The notes below the pieces were generated by a model. That model was given only the letters and a program-made list of their open reading frames with translations. It had not been told where the DNA came from and made no database searches. The translations under genes were made by a program, and so were the position numbers. A DNA stretch of 64,000 bases, taken from positions 1 to 64,000 of the forward strand of contig NHNY01000017.1 of assembly GCA_002786065.1 (NCBI GenBank), in the 5' to 3' direction. Positions 25,646 through 36,584 of the stretch are shown in pieces. Positions within the stretch are counted from its first letter, which is position 1, and each line of letters begins with the position of its first letter. Source of the stretch: Microcyclospora pomicola. Taxonomy: Eukaryota; Ascomycota; Dothideomycetes; Capnodiales.

Positions 25646-27062
25646 ATGACAGCAACCACACAGACGAGCAACATGGAGCAGTTGACTCACGACGATACCG
25701 ATGTGCAGAACACACGGCATACAGCGTCGCGAAGGAAAGATGTGACCATGGTATTGCTTGGCTGTTCGATCCTGCAACTGCCCATCTGGGGTGAGCTCCA
25801 ACTTCTGCTTAATCTACGTGATTGGGGTGCCTGACAGTAATATGACAGGCGTAGCCATGACATTTGGTATTTTCCAGGAGGCATATATCCACGAGCCGCA
25901 ACTGTCTGGCTCGAAAGGTACGATAGGAGTCATCGGAACTACCATGAACGGCGTCATGTACCTCTCAATGCCGCTGCTGTCAACAATCCTAGAGAGCGGT
26001 CGATGGGCCCCGTATCGCCGTACGGTGGCAATTGCAGGGATTATAATCTCTACACTGGCTTTTCTGATATCCTCGTGGAGCTCGACGGTCTGGCACTTAC
26101 TACTCCTCCAGGGCGTGCTTGCTGCTCTTGGAAACGCGATGCTATATACACCCACGACCCTCATCATCGACGAGTGGTTCCATCAGGGTAATCGAGCGAC
26201 GGCATGGAGCGTCCAGCTGTCGAGTAAGAACATCGTCGGCACGGCTTGTCCGTTCCTCATGTACGCACTGCTCGACAAGCTGGGATTCCGTATTGCTCTC
26301 CGCGTCTGTGCTGGCATGTCCCTCCTCACCGGTGCGCTTGGCCTCTCCATCATCCCCAACGCTCCAGCCGTGAGCACTCGCCGACAGCGCAAAGTCCCAT
26401 GGGCCTTCCTCCGTCACCAGACCTTCTACATCTACACCTTCGCCAACATCGTCTTCAGCAGCGGCTACGGTCTCCCGCAGACCTATCTCCCGTCCTACGC
26501 GCGCAGCGAGCTCAATTTCTCCCCGGTCCTGGCATCGAGCATGATTGCCATCTTCAACGTCCCGGGCATCATTTCGTGCATCGGCTTCGGACTTCTGAGC
26601 GACCGCTCCCGCCTTTCCAGCAGCACCAACACGCTCCTCTCGACCTTCGGCTCTGCGCTTTGCGCCTTCCTCCTTTGGGGCTTGAAGTCTCACCAGGTCC
26701 CGGCGCTGCTGATTTGCTTCTCGCTTGGCTACGGCTTCTTCGCCAGCGGCTTCTCGTCGACGTGGGGCGGCTGGATCAAAGACCTCGAAGCGGAGGCGGC
26801 CGCGAACAACGAAGCGATCAACAGCGGAGTGCTCTACGGGATCATGAACGGCGCCCGCGGCATCGGCTATGTCGGCGGTGGGTATGTAGGAGCCAAGCTG
26901 TTGAAGGTCGGCGCCATCGGACGATCCTCGCAGCAGTGGGCCTATGGCACGACGTATGGCGCGCTCATTTTGTTCACGGGCATCAGTGCCGTCCTCGGAG
27001 GATGGGGCACGGTGTGGAAAGGCTGCTCCGGGTTGCATAAGATGTGGCGTCGCTTCCCGTGA
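25646..27062 (+). CDS. MFS monocarboxylate-transporter-like permease
   Basis: The predicted protein has 452 residues from two exons, 25646-25790 and 25849-27062, separated by a 58-bp intron with GTGAGC..CAG ends. The start at 25646 is chosen because splicing then joins LQLPIW to GVAMTFGIFQEAY, the characteristic first membrane segment of fungal monocarboxylate-type MFS proteins; the second exon alone would lack it. About 12 membrane segments are visible, with a loop after the sixth (RRQRKVPWAF). The family moves monocarboxylates, riboflavin or related acids across the plasma membrane, so the cargo is open. It is 425 bp downstream of the FAD oxidase on the same strand and convergent with the amine oxidase, which suits uptake or export for the same pathway. 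Confidence 0.9.
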
Positions 27063-27315
27063 GGAGCACAGTAGCAAAGTATAGCTGTGAAGGGCGAACA
27101 GCCTGGTTTGGAATCGATGAGGCTTACTTCACACGCGATTGCGAGTTGCGTTATACATGCTTCCTAACGCTCCAGGAATTGTCTATGAAGCAGTGAAACG
27201 GAGCGTGGTTGACCACAAGTTGCGAGCAGCGAATGTTTCGAACTAACGCTAAAAGTTACAAATTCTCAAAAGGTCATATCTGCATTGCACCCATCATTTT
27301 CAAGTCATACATTGT
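27063..27315. other. Convergent intergenic gap
   Basis: These 253 bp lie between the 3' ends of the MFS transporter (+) and the amine oxidase (-) and contain only 3' flanks. No classical terminator signal is clear. Confidence 0.4.
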
Positions 27316-29486
27316 TCAAGCCTTACAGCAATCGTGAACACCATTTGTGCCATTGGTTCCGTTCGAGCCATTCGTAGCATTGGTCCCAGTCGTCCTGTCC
27401 GCCAACACGCTTGTCAAATTTCGATTACTGGGGACGTCGATGCTCGGGTTCGCCTCGAAGAAATCGACCGGACGGAGGTGGATCTGATGGATCTCAACCG
27501 GCATGACAGGCCAGTCCTCGACACGCGGGTTGTGCGTCAGGCCAAACACGGACCAGACGACCACGTCGGTATCACGGACGTCATCCCCGCGAGCGACGGC
27601 ATCCGACACGCCGCCGACCTCCTTGCGGCTCTGCAGCGTGAAGCGGCCGCCGGCGTACAGCTCGTTGTCCTTGTACTTGGTGACCCAGACGTGGTGGCGA
27701 GCGAAGGCGGCGCGTTTGGCCTGGACGGACTCCGGGTCGGCGAGCAGCAGCTGCGTCGCCGGGGGCACGAGCTTGTACCCGACGGGCTTGCCGCTGATGC
27801 GGTTGGTCTTGGCCTCGTTGACGATCTTGAACACGCGGTTGTTCTTGACCTCAGCGTCGGCCCAGCACGATTGCTCCAGCGGCGTGCGCTCGATCTTGTA
27901 GAAGTTACCTTTGGGGTTCGTCTTGGCGTTCATGGGCACGGGCAGGGATTCTTCCTGGAAGACGGTGTTATGGTGCCCATCGATGGCCGGGTCGATGCGT
28001 ACGGCGAAGATGTGCTGGTGGTTCTGGGCGAGCACGCCCGGGTTGACGACGTTGCCGTACTCGCTGGTCTTGCCGGGATCGATGTTGACACAGCTGACGA
28101 TGCCGGTGGCTCGTGTCTCGATGGTGATGCCGGCGCTTTGATCGAAGCAGAAGGCGAAGACATACTCGTAGTTGGCCAGTGTCACGATCGTTTGGAGTTG
28201 AAGAATGCGGTTACGCGTGACGACTGCACGGTTGGTGCGCCAGTTTGTGTGCTTCCAGCCTATGCCCGCGTCGACCTCATGCATGCAGATCACATTGGGG
28301 TGTTCCGTTGCAATGCCCTGAGAATCCACCGTAAGCGCGTCAAAGTACTTGATGACACCCAAGCAATCACAGCCGAGCGCGAGATTGTTGGCCGGCGGGA
28401 GCCCGTCTCCAAAATCAAAAGCCTGCTTCCGCTCGAACGGTGCTCGGGCATCGGCATATGGGACGGTCATCTCGCTCATCGCCAACCTGTACAACACGCT
28501 GCGGCCGTCGTAATGGATGTCATGCAACACGATGCCTTCCCTCGGGTTGTATGACACTCGGAATCTCCACTTTTGCCACTCCACCAAAGACTCATCGGTC
28601 ACGGTAAAGGAAGGACCCTCGGGTTGTGAGACATTCAGCGGCTTCAGGTCTTGACGCACACCGTTCGGGAGAAGTTCCGGAACGTACTCGGCATTGGTGC
28701 AATGTTCGAGGATCCGTTTACTATGGGTCTTCCCACTGAGTCCGTCGTCTTTCCCGCCTGTCGCTAGTCTGTCGATGCGAATGAGTTCTTGTTTGACGTG
28801 ATCCACAACAGGAATGATGGGTAGCTGTTCTCGACATCAGCGGGTATGCTCTGGAAGGAGGGAGATGATGGAGCTCACCGGGAAAGCATAAAAGTTGCTG
28901 TCAGGGTTGCTATTGCGGGTATCTTGTGCGAAAATCAGACCTTGGAAGTACCTGCGGTTGTCCTCGTCAAAGTCCGGTCCGCCATATGGCCAAGGCTCGA
29001 TGACCACTTCGAAGCCTTCTGGCAATTCGAACTCGGCGATGGCTTCTTGGAACATAGGAGACGCTTTGCAGACGGCCACCATGTCCTCAAATTCGGAGCT
29101 GTAGTCTCGTTAGGATCAAGATTCCTTCGCGGGTCTAGCATGATGAACACTCACAAAACCAGATTTGCATGGAACTCCGAACCAATGACTTCGTGGAATG
29201 TTCTCTTGCCAGTATTGATATCGACCGTGGACTCTTGGTATGTGGCGAGTCTATCTTTGCCAATGACATCGTACTGGCACAATGCCAGTCGATCCGGTCG
29301 AGTGGTAGATTCTGTAAGCTTGCCCGTGTGCTCGAGATCCAGGAAGGCGATCATCTCAGCCTTCTTCGGCTCTTGTAGGAAGATATTCCTGACGACCAGG
29401 ACTTCACTCGCATGATGGGAGAGCAAGATCTCCCGCGCACGGTTGACCTCACTGACGGAGAGATGTTGCAAGGGGTGGGGGGCCAT
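27316..29486 (-). CDS. Copper amine oxidase (TPQ-dependent)
   Basis: The predicted protein has 686 residues from three exons, 29155-29486, 28879-29098 and 27316-28824, with introns of 56 and 54 bp. It oxidatively deaminates primary amines to aldehyde, ammonia and H2O2. N2 and N3 domains precede the large catalytic domain. Key residues are present: catalytic Asp about 321 in AFDFGDG, the TPQ precursor Tyr about 403 in TLANYEY, copper ligands His about 453 and 455 in NHQH and the third His about 615 in LTHNPR. The numbering nearly matches the known yeast (Hansenula) enzyme. The C-terminus is odd, an Asn-Gly-Thr-rich run then HDCCKA with no SKL-type peroxisome signal. No signal peptide is evident at the chosen start (MAPHPLQ); an in-frame upstream extension lacks an ATG. 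Confidence 0.95.
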
Positions 29487-30264
29487 GATGATCAAATGGC
29501 CAAGGTATAAACACTTAGGACGAAGAGAAGGCTGATGAGAATGGGAGAGGAAGACTTGATTGCCAGTGCTATAGCTAGCTATACATACTCCTGTCTTGAC
29601 CACGAGGAGTACTGCACTCGGGCCCCGCGGTCACCGAGTTGACATCGCTCAATGGAGCAAGTCAGCTCGTCGCTATCTCTGCGCGACTCCACATGCAATG
29701 ACTGGGTAAGGTGTGTTCGTCCCCCTCATGATAGCCGACACGGCGAAATCGCCCTGCCGCCTGTACCTTCTGGATGGAGAATGGTGCATCACACCTGTCG
29801 CCGTGTTAAGCCGTCTGAAGCTGATAACGTGTACAGTACATACTCGACTCTGAGCCGGTAATGGATGAGCAGTCATGACTTCGTTACGCAGGTCGATAAT
29901 AACGTAGATAAGCGATAGGCATTTGAAGTATCTGACTTCTTAGTCTCCGAAGCTGTCGATGAGCTGTCAAGTTTTTGACTCATCAGCAATTGCGGGCAGT
30001 AACACCATTGCCGGAGGAGAGTAATGTCGCATCAAGGCACGTCATACGATTCGGATTGAATCATGTCGGTAGGCGAATATCATCTGGTCATTGAGAATAC
30101 CATAGCATGTGCTGTCCAGTCGAATGCAGTTCAATACATGTATGCCGGCGAGATGGGCATGTCGAAGCCGCTGGAGAATTGTGCTCTAATACTGTTTCCG
30201 GGGATGGCGCGTCCCATGACTTTTGCTCCATTTAGACGCGTCAACGTCGCGTTTCCCACTTACA
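29487..30264. promoter_or_regulatory. Divergent promoter region, amine oxidase / CTF18
   Basis: This 778-bp region separates the accessory metabolic group from housekeeping genes. It contains GTACAGTAC at 831-839 after 29000, a motif that recurs in other intergenic regions of the window. No other site is convincing. Confidence 0.35.
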
Positions 30265-33051
30265 ATGCCCGACCTGTGCTATGGGAACCGCACGAGCATG
30301 ATTGATGTCGACGAGCCAAACAGCGACGACCTTGAAGAACTGTTCGAGACAGCAGAGAACAAGAAGAGACTCGAAACAAGCACATCGACGTTTTCAGACG
30401 ATCTGGAAGCGTGGGACGACGCGCTGATCCTGGACAGACGGCTCAAACAAAACACTGTTGTCCAGCACCGATCGTGGAAGACTGTAGACATTTTTCGCAG
30501 CGAACCCTGCGAGCCGCCATCGTCTCAGCCCTTCGTCATGGCTGAGGTCTCCTCTTCGCCGCCATTGACGCCGTCGTCCCAGAACAAGCGCAAGTTTGGG
30601 GAACTGGATCTGGGCAACAATCAGCTGTCTCGCTTACCCAAAGCTCAACGAACATATTATGGAATCAACATCAATCAATTACTGGACGAGGCCGAAGCTG
30701 AGGAAAAGTTGCCTAAAGCTCCAGTAGATCTGCCAACGCCGCCAGCCGAACAACATCGTGGCAAACGAGACTCGTTATTATGGACCGAGAAGTATCGCGC
30801 CAAGAAGTTCACAGATCTCATTGGCGATGAACGCACGCATCGATCTGTCATGCACTGGCTCAAGCGTTGGGATCAAATCGCATTTCCGGGTGTCTCCAGG
30901 CCACGGCCCAAGCAGAAAGGCCATGACGGTCAATTCCTAGAGGAGAAACCACATCGCAAGATCCTGATGCTCACGGGCCCACCCGGACTCGGCAAAACAA
31001 CCCTGGCTCATGTGTGTGCGAGGCAAGCTGGATACGAAGTTCAGGAGATCAATGCCAGCGATGAACGGAGCAGCACAGTTGTGAAAGGCCACATACGAGA
31101 CATGGTAGCCACCGAAAACGTGAAAGGGGTCGATACTCAGACCATAGGTGGAAAAGTCCGCAAGGCCGGGAAACCGGTCTGTGTGGTTGTGGACGAAGTT
31201 GATGGTGTGGTTGGTGGCAGTGGAGGTAGCGGAGAAGGTGGCTTTATCAAAGCTCTCATTGATCTGATTATGCTGGATCAGAAGAACTCCGCGGTCCTGG
31301 GTACGATGCAGCAGGCTCCCATGCGAAAGAAGAAGGGCGATCGCTTCCGGATGCTGCGTCCCATCATTCTGGTTTGCAACGACGTCTATCACCCCGCTCT
31401 ACGACCACTCCGGCAGAGCTCACTTGCTGAGATAATTCACATGCGGAAACCACAGATCTCCACAGTAATCAGTCGCATGCAATCCATCTTCGAGAAAGAA
31501 GGTGTTCCATGTGAAGGTGATGGCGTGCGAAGACTTTGCGAGGCAACATGGGGAGTCAGCAATCGCAAAGAAGATCGAAACGATAGTGGTGCTGGGGAAG
31601 GTGATATGCGCGGCATCATGGTGGTGGGAGAATGGGTGGCAGGCAAGCTGCGTGCAGCCAACGAGAGAACTGGGAGTGCTAGATTGACCCGACGATGGGT
31701 GGAAGACAATCTTCTGCAGGATCTCAACCACGGTGGAGGCGCCTCGAGAGGGATTGGAAGGGGTGGGCCTAAAGACATCGTTGATCGTGTATTCCAGGAA
31801 GGTGCCGGGTTTCCCAAGAGCTCTGCGAGCGTAACGCCACAACAGAATGCAGGCAACGCAGGAGTCAAAGGAGTAGCAGAAGGGCTGAAGAGAACTGCCA
31901 CAGATCGGTTACGCGAATTGGTCAACACTCACGGTGATACTGACCGGATCATGACCGACTGTTTCTCCTCATATCCGGACCATCAGTTCCAGGACGACAC
32001 CTTTCTTTCAAAGCCAGATGCGGCATACGAGTGGCTACATTTCCACGATCGACTGTCATCGGCAGTCTTCACCGGCAACGAGTGGGAGCTTGCCCCATAC
32101 CTCAGCACTCCAATTCTCGCTTTTCACCATCTGTTTGCCTCGCCTACGCGAGGTCAATATTCGAAGACCACAGCAATCGAGCCTGATGCCGCCGAACCAA
32201 CACATCCCTTCTCCGGACTGCAGGCATCTTGGGCAGCGCACGAGGCCACCAAGCACAACACCGCCACACTCCAAATCCTGCACACCTCCCTCGACATGAA
32301 CATCTCACGCATGTTCACGTCCCCTTCCAGCCTCGCCGTCGAGCTTCTTCCCAGCCTCCTCCGCATGCTCTCCCCATCCATCAATCCTACCCTCGTGACC
32401 GGTTCCGGCTCCGACAAACCCGTCGCGTCGGTGCGTAAAGCCTCCGAACAGCTCCTCCTCCACCGCTGCGTCAACGCCATGCACGCCAGCGGCGTCCGTT
32501 TCGAGCGCGTGCGCGTCACCTCCTCCGAAGACTCTGGCAGCAGCGGCTACGGCGCACCAGCACAGTGGGCATTCCGCATGGAGCCGCCGCTCGACACGCT
32601 CGCGACCTTCGAGACGGGCGGCAAGGCTTTCGGCGAGTCGGGCCAGCCAAAGACCCGCTTTGCGGTCCGTCAAGTGCTCGACCAGGAGTTCTGCAAGGAG
32701 GAGAAGCGGCGCGCGGAAGTTGCGCGCATGGCGCGTTTCAGAGGCGACGACTCGGCTGTTCCGGCCTCGACGGCCGCCGTGGCTGCTGCTACTGCTGCGG
32801 CACAGGGCGCCGAGCGCGCGGGTCTCGCGCATGCTAAACCGTTCAGCCAGCCGAAGGACTTTTTCGGCCGTGTGCTCGCCGTGCCCGCGGTTGGCAGCAT
32901 CGAGGAAGCGTCGGCGGCACGCAAGAAGCGGAAGGTCGACCAGGCGGCGCAGGAGATTGAGGATCGGCGCGTGTGGGTCACGTATCATGAGGGCTTTAGC
33001 AACGCGGTGCGGAAACCGGTGACGTTGAAGGAGTTGATGGAGGGACTATAA
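30265..33051 (+). CDS. CTF18: CTF18, alternative RFC clamp-loader large subunit
   Basis: This intronless gene encodes 928 residues. Ctf18 with Rfc2-5, Dcc1 and Ctf8 loads or unloads PCNA and supports sister-chromatid cohesion and replication checkpoint signalling in the nucleus. The family pattern is visible: the conserved WTEKYRAKKFTDLIGDERTH block before the AAA+ domain, Walker A GPPGLGKT at about 238-245, INASDERS sensor region, Walker B VVDEVDG at about 308-314, then an RFC helical region, and near the C-terminus the KDFFGR motif typical of Ctf18. The N-terminal 180 residues are acidic and poorly conserved. The first ATG in frame is at 30265; a second Met is 11 codons on. A Ser/Ala-rich, GC-rich C-terminal third is unremarkable. 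Confidence 0.95.
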   Translation: MPDLCYGNRTSMIDVDEPNSDDLEELFETAENKKRLETSTSTFSDDLEAWDDALILDRRLKQNTVVQHRSWKTVDIFRSEPCEPPSSQPFVMAEVSSSPPLTPSSQNKRKFGELDLGNNQLSRLPKAQRTYYGININQLLDEAEAEEKLPKAPVDLPTPPAEQHRGKRDSLLWTEKYRAKKFTDLIGDERTHRSVMHWLKRWDQIAFPGVSRPRPKQKGHDGQFLEEKPHRKILMLTGPPGLGKTTLAHVCARQAGYEVQEINASDERSSTVVKGHIRDMVATENVKGVDTQTIGGKVRKAGKPVCVVVDEVDGVVGGSGGSGEGGFIKALIDLIMLDQKNSAVLGTMQQAPMRKKKGDRFRMLRPIILVCNDVYHPALRPLRQSSLAEIIHMRKPQISTVISRMQSIFEKEGVPCEGDGVRRLCEATWGVSNRKEDRNDSGAGEGDMRGIMVVGEWVAGKLRAANERTGSARLTRRWVEDNLLQDLNHGGGASRGIGRGGPKDIVDRVFQEGAGFPKSSASVTPQQNAGNAGVKGVAEGLKRTATDRLRELVNTHGDTDRIMTDCFSSYPDHQFQDDTFLSKPDAAYEWLHFHDRLSSAVFTGNEWELAPYLSTPILAFHHLFASPTRGQYSKTTAIEPDAAEPTHPFSGLQASWAAHEATKHNTATLQILHTSLDMNISRMFTSPSSLAVELLPSLLRMLSPSINPTLVTGSGSDKPVASVRKASEQLLLHRCVNAMHASGVRFERVRVTSSEDSGSSGYGAPAQWAFRMEPPLDTLATFETGGKAFGESGQPKTRFAVRQVLDQEFCKEEKRRAEVARMARFRGDDSAVPASTAAVAAATAAAQGAERAGLAHAKPFSQPKDFFGRVLAVPAVGSIEEASAARKKRKVDQAAQEIEDRRVWVTYHEGFSNAVRKPVTLKELMEGL

Positions 33052-33422
33052 GGGACAAAGGACATGGATACGGCTTGGGACAGGTTATAGTTCGAAAGAC
33101 ATGTCACTACTGTATCAAGGAGCAGCATCGAGATCGTGCTTTCGTATTGGCAAACCGCTAGATGACTAGCTAGAAAACGCCTGTCGGATCCTTTGCCTGA
33201 GCATTTCTGGCGCTCTGTAGCTTTACCCCAATCGCAACATGGATTGCAGGGTGAATGCCAGATTGAACCATGGTAGATCATGTCGTTCTGTTGACACCAA
33301 AAAGTGTCCGACATGAAGAAGAGGGATGTGAAGAGTGGTATCATCATCGTGAGATAGTGTTACAAGGGGCGCGATCGCGCAAGAGGTCGTGTGTCGTGGG
33401 CAAAGTGGAGCCGGGGAACGCC
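33052..33422. other. Convergent intergenic gap
   Basis: These 371 bp lie between the 3' ends of CTF18 and the La gene. Nothing beyond 3' flanks is seen. Confidence 0.4.
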
Positions 33423-34863
33423 TCAGTCTTCCTGGGCAGCAGCCTCGACCTTGGGCTTCTTCACATCGCCTGCGTGGCCATCGTCGCCGTCATCCCGCTC
33501 ACGCTTCTGCCCGGATGGAGCAGTCGCCGAGGGCTCGCTAAGACGCCTCGCCATGCCCTCAATGTGCTCCGCGCTGGCCTGAGCGTGATCTGCTTTCTCT
33601 TGCTTGTAGTCCCGGGAGTTGTTGTTCTTTCCACCACGACGATCGGCTCGACCACCTCTACCGCCACGACCGCGTGGGCCGTCTCGTCCGCGGTGGTTGC
33701 CGCCGCGGTTTCTGTCACGCCCATTGTCACGCTCGCGTCTCGTGTTCCAGTTCTCTCCGTCACCTCTGTCCTCGTTGCTACGGCGAGAGTCGTTGTGGTG
33801 TTTGCCACGACCGCGTCCACGGTGGTTACGAGTCGGACTACGTGGCTTGACGAGACCGTCGACAATACCGTCATGCTTCATCTCCACGTATGCCATCTTG
33901 CTCATAACCTCCAGTACTTCACCGTTCCAGAGTGGGCGGGACTCATGTTCCAGAAACGCCTTCTGCGCCTCAGCATCGTGGAATTCGACGAAGACTGACC
34001 CCTTGAACTTGTTATCTGGGTAGCGGCGAAGACGGACTGATTTGGCGTTGAATGGTCTGAAGAACTCCTCAAGCTCCAATTGGGTCTTCTCATTCTCGGC
34101 GCCAAATCCTTTCACATAGATGCTTGTATCCAAGGATGCTCCGTGCTGGATCTTTCTGTTCTCTTCAGGATTGTCGCCGAACTTAGGGTCCAGAGCCTCC
34201 TTGCGTCTCACCTCCTCTTTGTCATTCACCTCGAGATATTGTGATTGCTTGACTGCTTCCAACACACTGGTATATGGCTGGAAGTGACGCATGCGCTTGA
34301 AGTCCGTGATGATCTTGAGAGACACCCAATTGTTTGCGTGACCACCGACTTGCTTAAAAAGGTACGAGTCGATGGGCAGGTTCGAGTCGGAGAAGTAAAA
34401 TTCGACCTGTAGTCGGTGAATATGTCAGCTCACTATCACTCGATCGACGCTGACGGAACTTGAGTCGTACCTGGCGACGAATCTCATCCTGGTCGCTAGA
34501 CTCCTCGAGGTTGTCAAAACGACTGCGGATGTTCTCGCGGACGCGTTTGTGGCCGGTTCGTCCGTTTCCACCACGGTTTCCGCCTCGACCACGCAGACGA
34601 CGAGCACCACCTTGGGCTTCATGGCCGTCCTCGGCGCCCTCTTCATGCTGCTCGATCTCGGTATTGCCGTTCATGTCGATGTCTACCGCAGTCGACCCGT
34701 TTCCCTCGGTGGCTGCGCTCATAGGAGCGTCAGCTTTGTTGTTGGTTGAGGTGGACGCTTCACTCGCGTCAAGCTTGGCTTCTGTGCCGTTGTTCTTGCC
34801 ATTGAGTTCGAGGTGGTTGTTTTCAACTTCACCAGATCTAGTCTCCATGTTAGTGTCAGCCAT
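33423..34863 (-). CDS. LHP1: La protein (La motif plus RRM), RNA chaperone
   Basis: The predicted protein has 458 residues from two exons, 34471-34863 and 33423-34406, with a 64-bp intron. La binds the 3' UUU-OH of nascent RNA polymerase III transcripts (pre-tRNAs and others) in the nucleus and protects and folds them. A low-complexity acidic N-terminus with an RGG-like stretch (about 100-115) precedes the La motif, which spans the splice junction (QVEFYFSDSNLPIDSYLF to SLKIITDFKRMRHF, about 130-200). An RRM follows at about 225-300 (SIYVKGFG; KGSVFVEF). The C-terminal third is RG/RGG-rich and ends with a basic KKPKVE patch, probably a nuclear localisation signal. The RGG tail is longer than in yeast Lhp1. 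It shares a short divergent promoter with the mitochondrial S4 gene. Confidence 0.94.
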
Positions 34864-35187
34864 CACGGTCAATGCTGCGTTTGAAGGCAGCGTTGGCGGT
34901 GGTGGCAGTGGTGGTGGCAGGTTGTTGAAGTTGGAGGAAAAGTTGCCAGTGAACGAAGCTGTTATGGCGCAGAAAGTTTTAGTGGGGAAGAAGCTCACCT
35001 TCACCTGCGAGTCATGCATCACATGTGATTCGCCGTTACCACAAATACATCACCTGTGCTCAGATATCCGCGGGTGCCTTCGCCTCTCCCGAAATGGAAC
35101 CTCCGTCCGCATCGATTCAAGGCAAATGTTCGAGAGTTGTCGAAGGGGAGCACGAGACCCTCCTCAGCTCAACACATCCTAACGATC
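34864..35187. promoter_or_regulatory. Divergent promoter, La / mitochondrial S4
   Basis: Only 324 bp separate the two start codons, so the promoters overlap. Both genes serve RNA or translation functions, so shared growth control is plausible, but no motif proves it. Confidence 0.45.
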
Positions 35188-36584
35188 ATGGTGCGCAAAC
35201 GCGTACATCAGCTGAAGCGGCCGGTATGATCTTATGATGTTCCTGCTCCGTCAATCATCGATGCTAATTTACCATCTAGAAAGTTCGTTCAGATTGGTCA
35301 AAATGGACACTATACAACCTCTCCCGACTACAGACCCCTCGAGCCGATAGAGCGACCTTCTTCCAACAGAAATGGACTGCCAAGTCTCTGACGAGAGGCT
35401 ATCACAATCCTCACGTTCGAGAAGGAACATGGACGCGAATGTTTGATAGACGATTACCGGCGGTGGCAGAGATGGATCATCGATATCTAGCCAGATTTGA
35501 TGGTAGCGAACAAGCGAGTGGAAGGGGAAGTGGCGTGGAACAACCAGGAGACAAAAAGCCGATCAAAAAGACTCCATACATGCACATGACATTCTTCCCA
35601 CTGGAGCGAAGACTCGACACAGCGATATGGCGCGCACTGTTTGCGAGTAGTGTGAACCAGGCGCGGCAGTTTGTGGTACACGGATGGGTAAAGGTCAACG
35701 GGAAGAAGATGGTGCATCCGAGCTATCAACTGAATCCCGGAGATATGTTCAGCGTCGACACAGAACGAGTCATGTACGCTACGGGTGCACGAAAAAAGAG
35801 CAAGGACAGCAACGAGGCGTCGAATGTCAAGCTCGAAGACGCCGAGGAAGTGGAGAATACAGAGGAACAAGCTCTCAAGGAGGAGGTCACTTCTGAGCAT
35901 GAGATCAGCGAAGCACAGGCCGAGGCGCAAACTGCAGAGGTCGAGGCTGATGCAGAGAAGGTCGATGGCGAAGATGCAGGCGTGGACGAGGCCAAAGCCG
36001 CGAGAAAAGCATTGAAGAATCTTCTTTCGCGCGCTAAAAAGATCTTGGACGACAGTAAGCGTGATTTGTCTGGAAAGCGACAGCAAGAATTACGAGACTT
36101 TTCTCGTACCTTGAAAACCACAATGTCCAAATTCGGCGCAAAAAGCGACGCCCCTGTCGGCGATACCATTGACGATTTCGAGACTGCTCTGGCTGAGATC
36201 ATGACCAAAATTCCTGGCGACGCTGCTGCAGCCACGCTGCCCACCGAAGGGGTCAGTGACAGCACGACTCCTGTCAATCAACAAGATCCGACCAAGACCG
36301 ACAACTATAGAGCTCGCAAAGATGCAGAACTGCTACACGCAGCGCTAGAACGAGCACGGGCCAACCCTGTGGATTCAACAAAACCATACGCAACTCCATG
36401 GCGGCCCAGGGAATTCATGAGTGCGTTCGCATTCATCCCGCGATATTTGGAAGTAAATCAGAACATCTGCAGCGCAGTCTACCTAAGGCATCCAGTAGCG
36501 AGACCTGGTCTAGCGGAAGTACCAACACCTTTCTCTGGCGAGACGCTGGCGTTGGCGTTTAATTGGTATCTTCGAAGACGGTAG
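35188..36584 (+). CDS. NAM9: Mitochondrial small-subunit ribosomal protein S4 (Nam9 type)
   Basis: The predicted protein has 446 residues from exons 35188-35223 and 35280-36584, separated by a 56-bp intron. It is a primary rRNA-binding protein of the mitochondrial small subunit. The 12-residue first exon (MVRKRVHQLKRP) joins KVRSDWSKWTLYNLSRL, matching the N-terminus of fungal Nam9. The S4 RNA-binding domain lies at about 121-175 (RRLDTAIWRALFASSVNQAR then VHGWVKVNGKKM). After it comes an acidic, Glu/Ala-rich insertion at about 182-265 that bacterial S4 lacks, and then a fungal-specific C-terminal part with a conserved aromatic end. It is over twice the length of bacterial S4, as usual for fungal mitochondrial homologues. 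Confidence 0.93.

Noticed and set aside
26142-27077. A 311-codon open frame on the minus strand
   Set aside because: It is the shadow of the MFS transporter exon, Ala/Arg/Glu-rich with no membrane segments or known domain.
27334-28554. A 406-codon open frame on the + strand opposite the amine oxidase
   Set aside because: It is the antisense shadow of a GC-rich real exon and shows no domain; the minus strand carries the full catalytic set of a copper amine oxidase.
33270-33998. A 242-codon + strand open frame with hydrophobic stretches
   Set aside because: It is antisense to the RGG-rich tail of the La gene; the apparent hydrophobicity is the complement of Arg/Gly codons.
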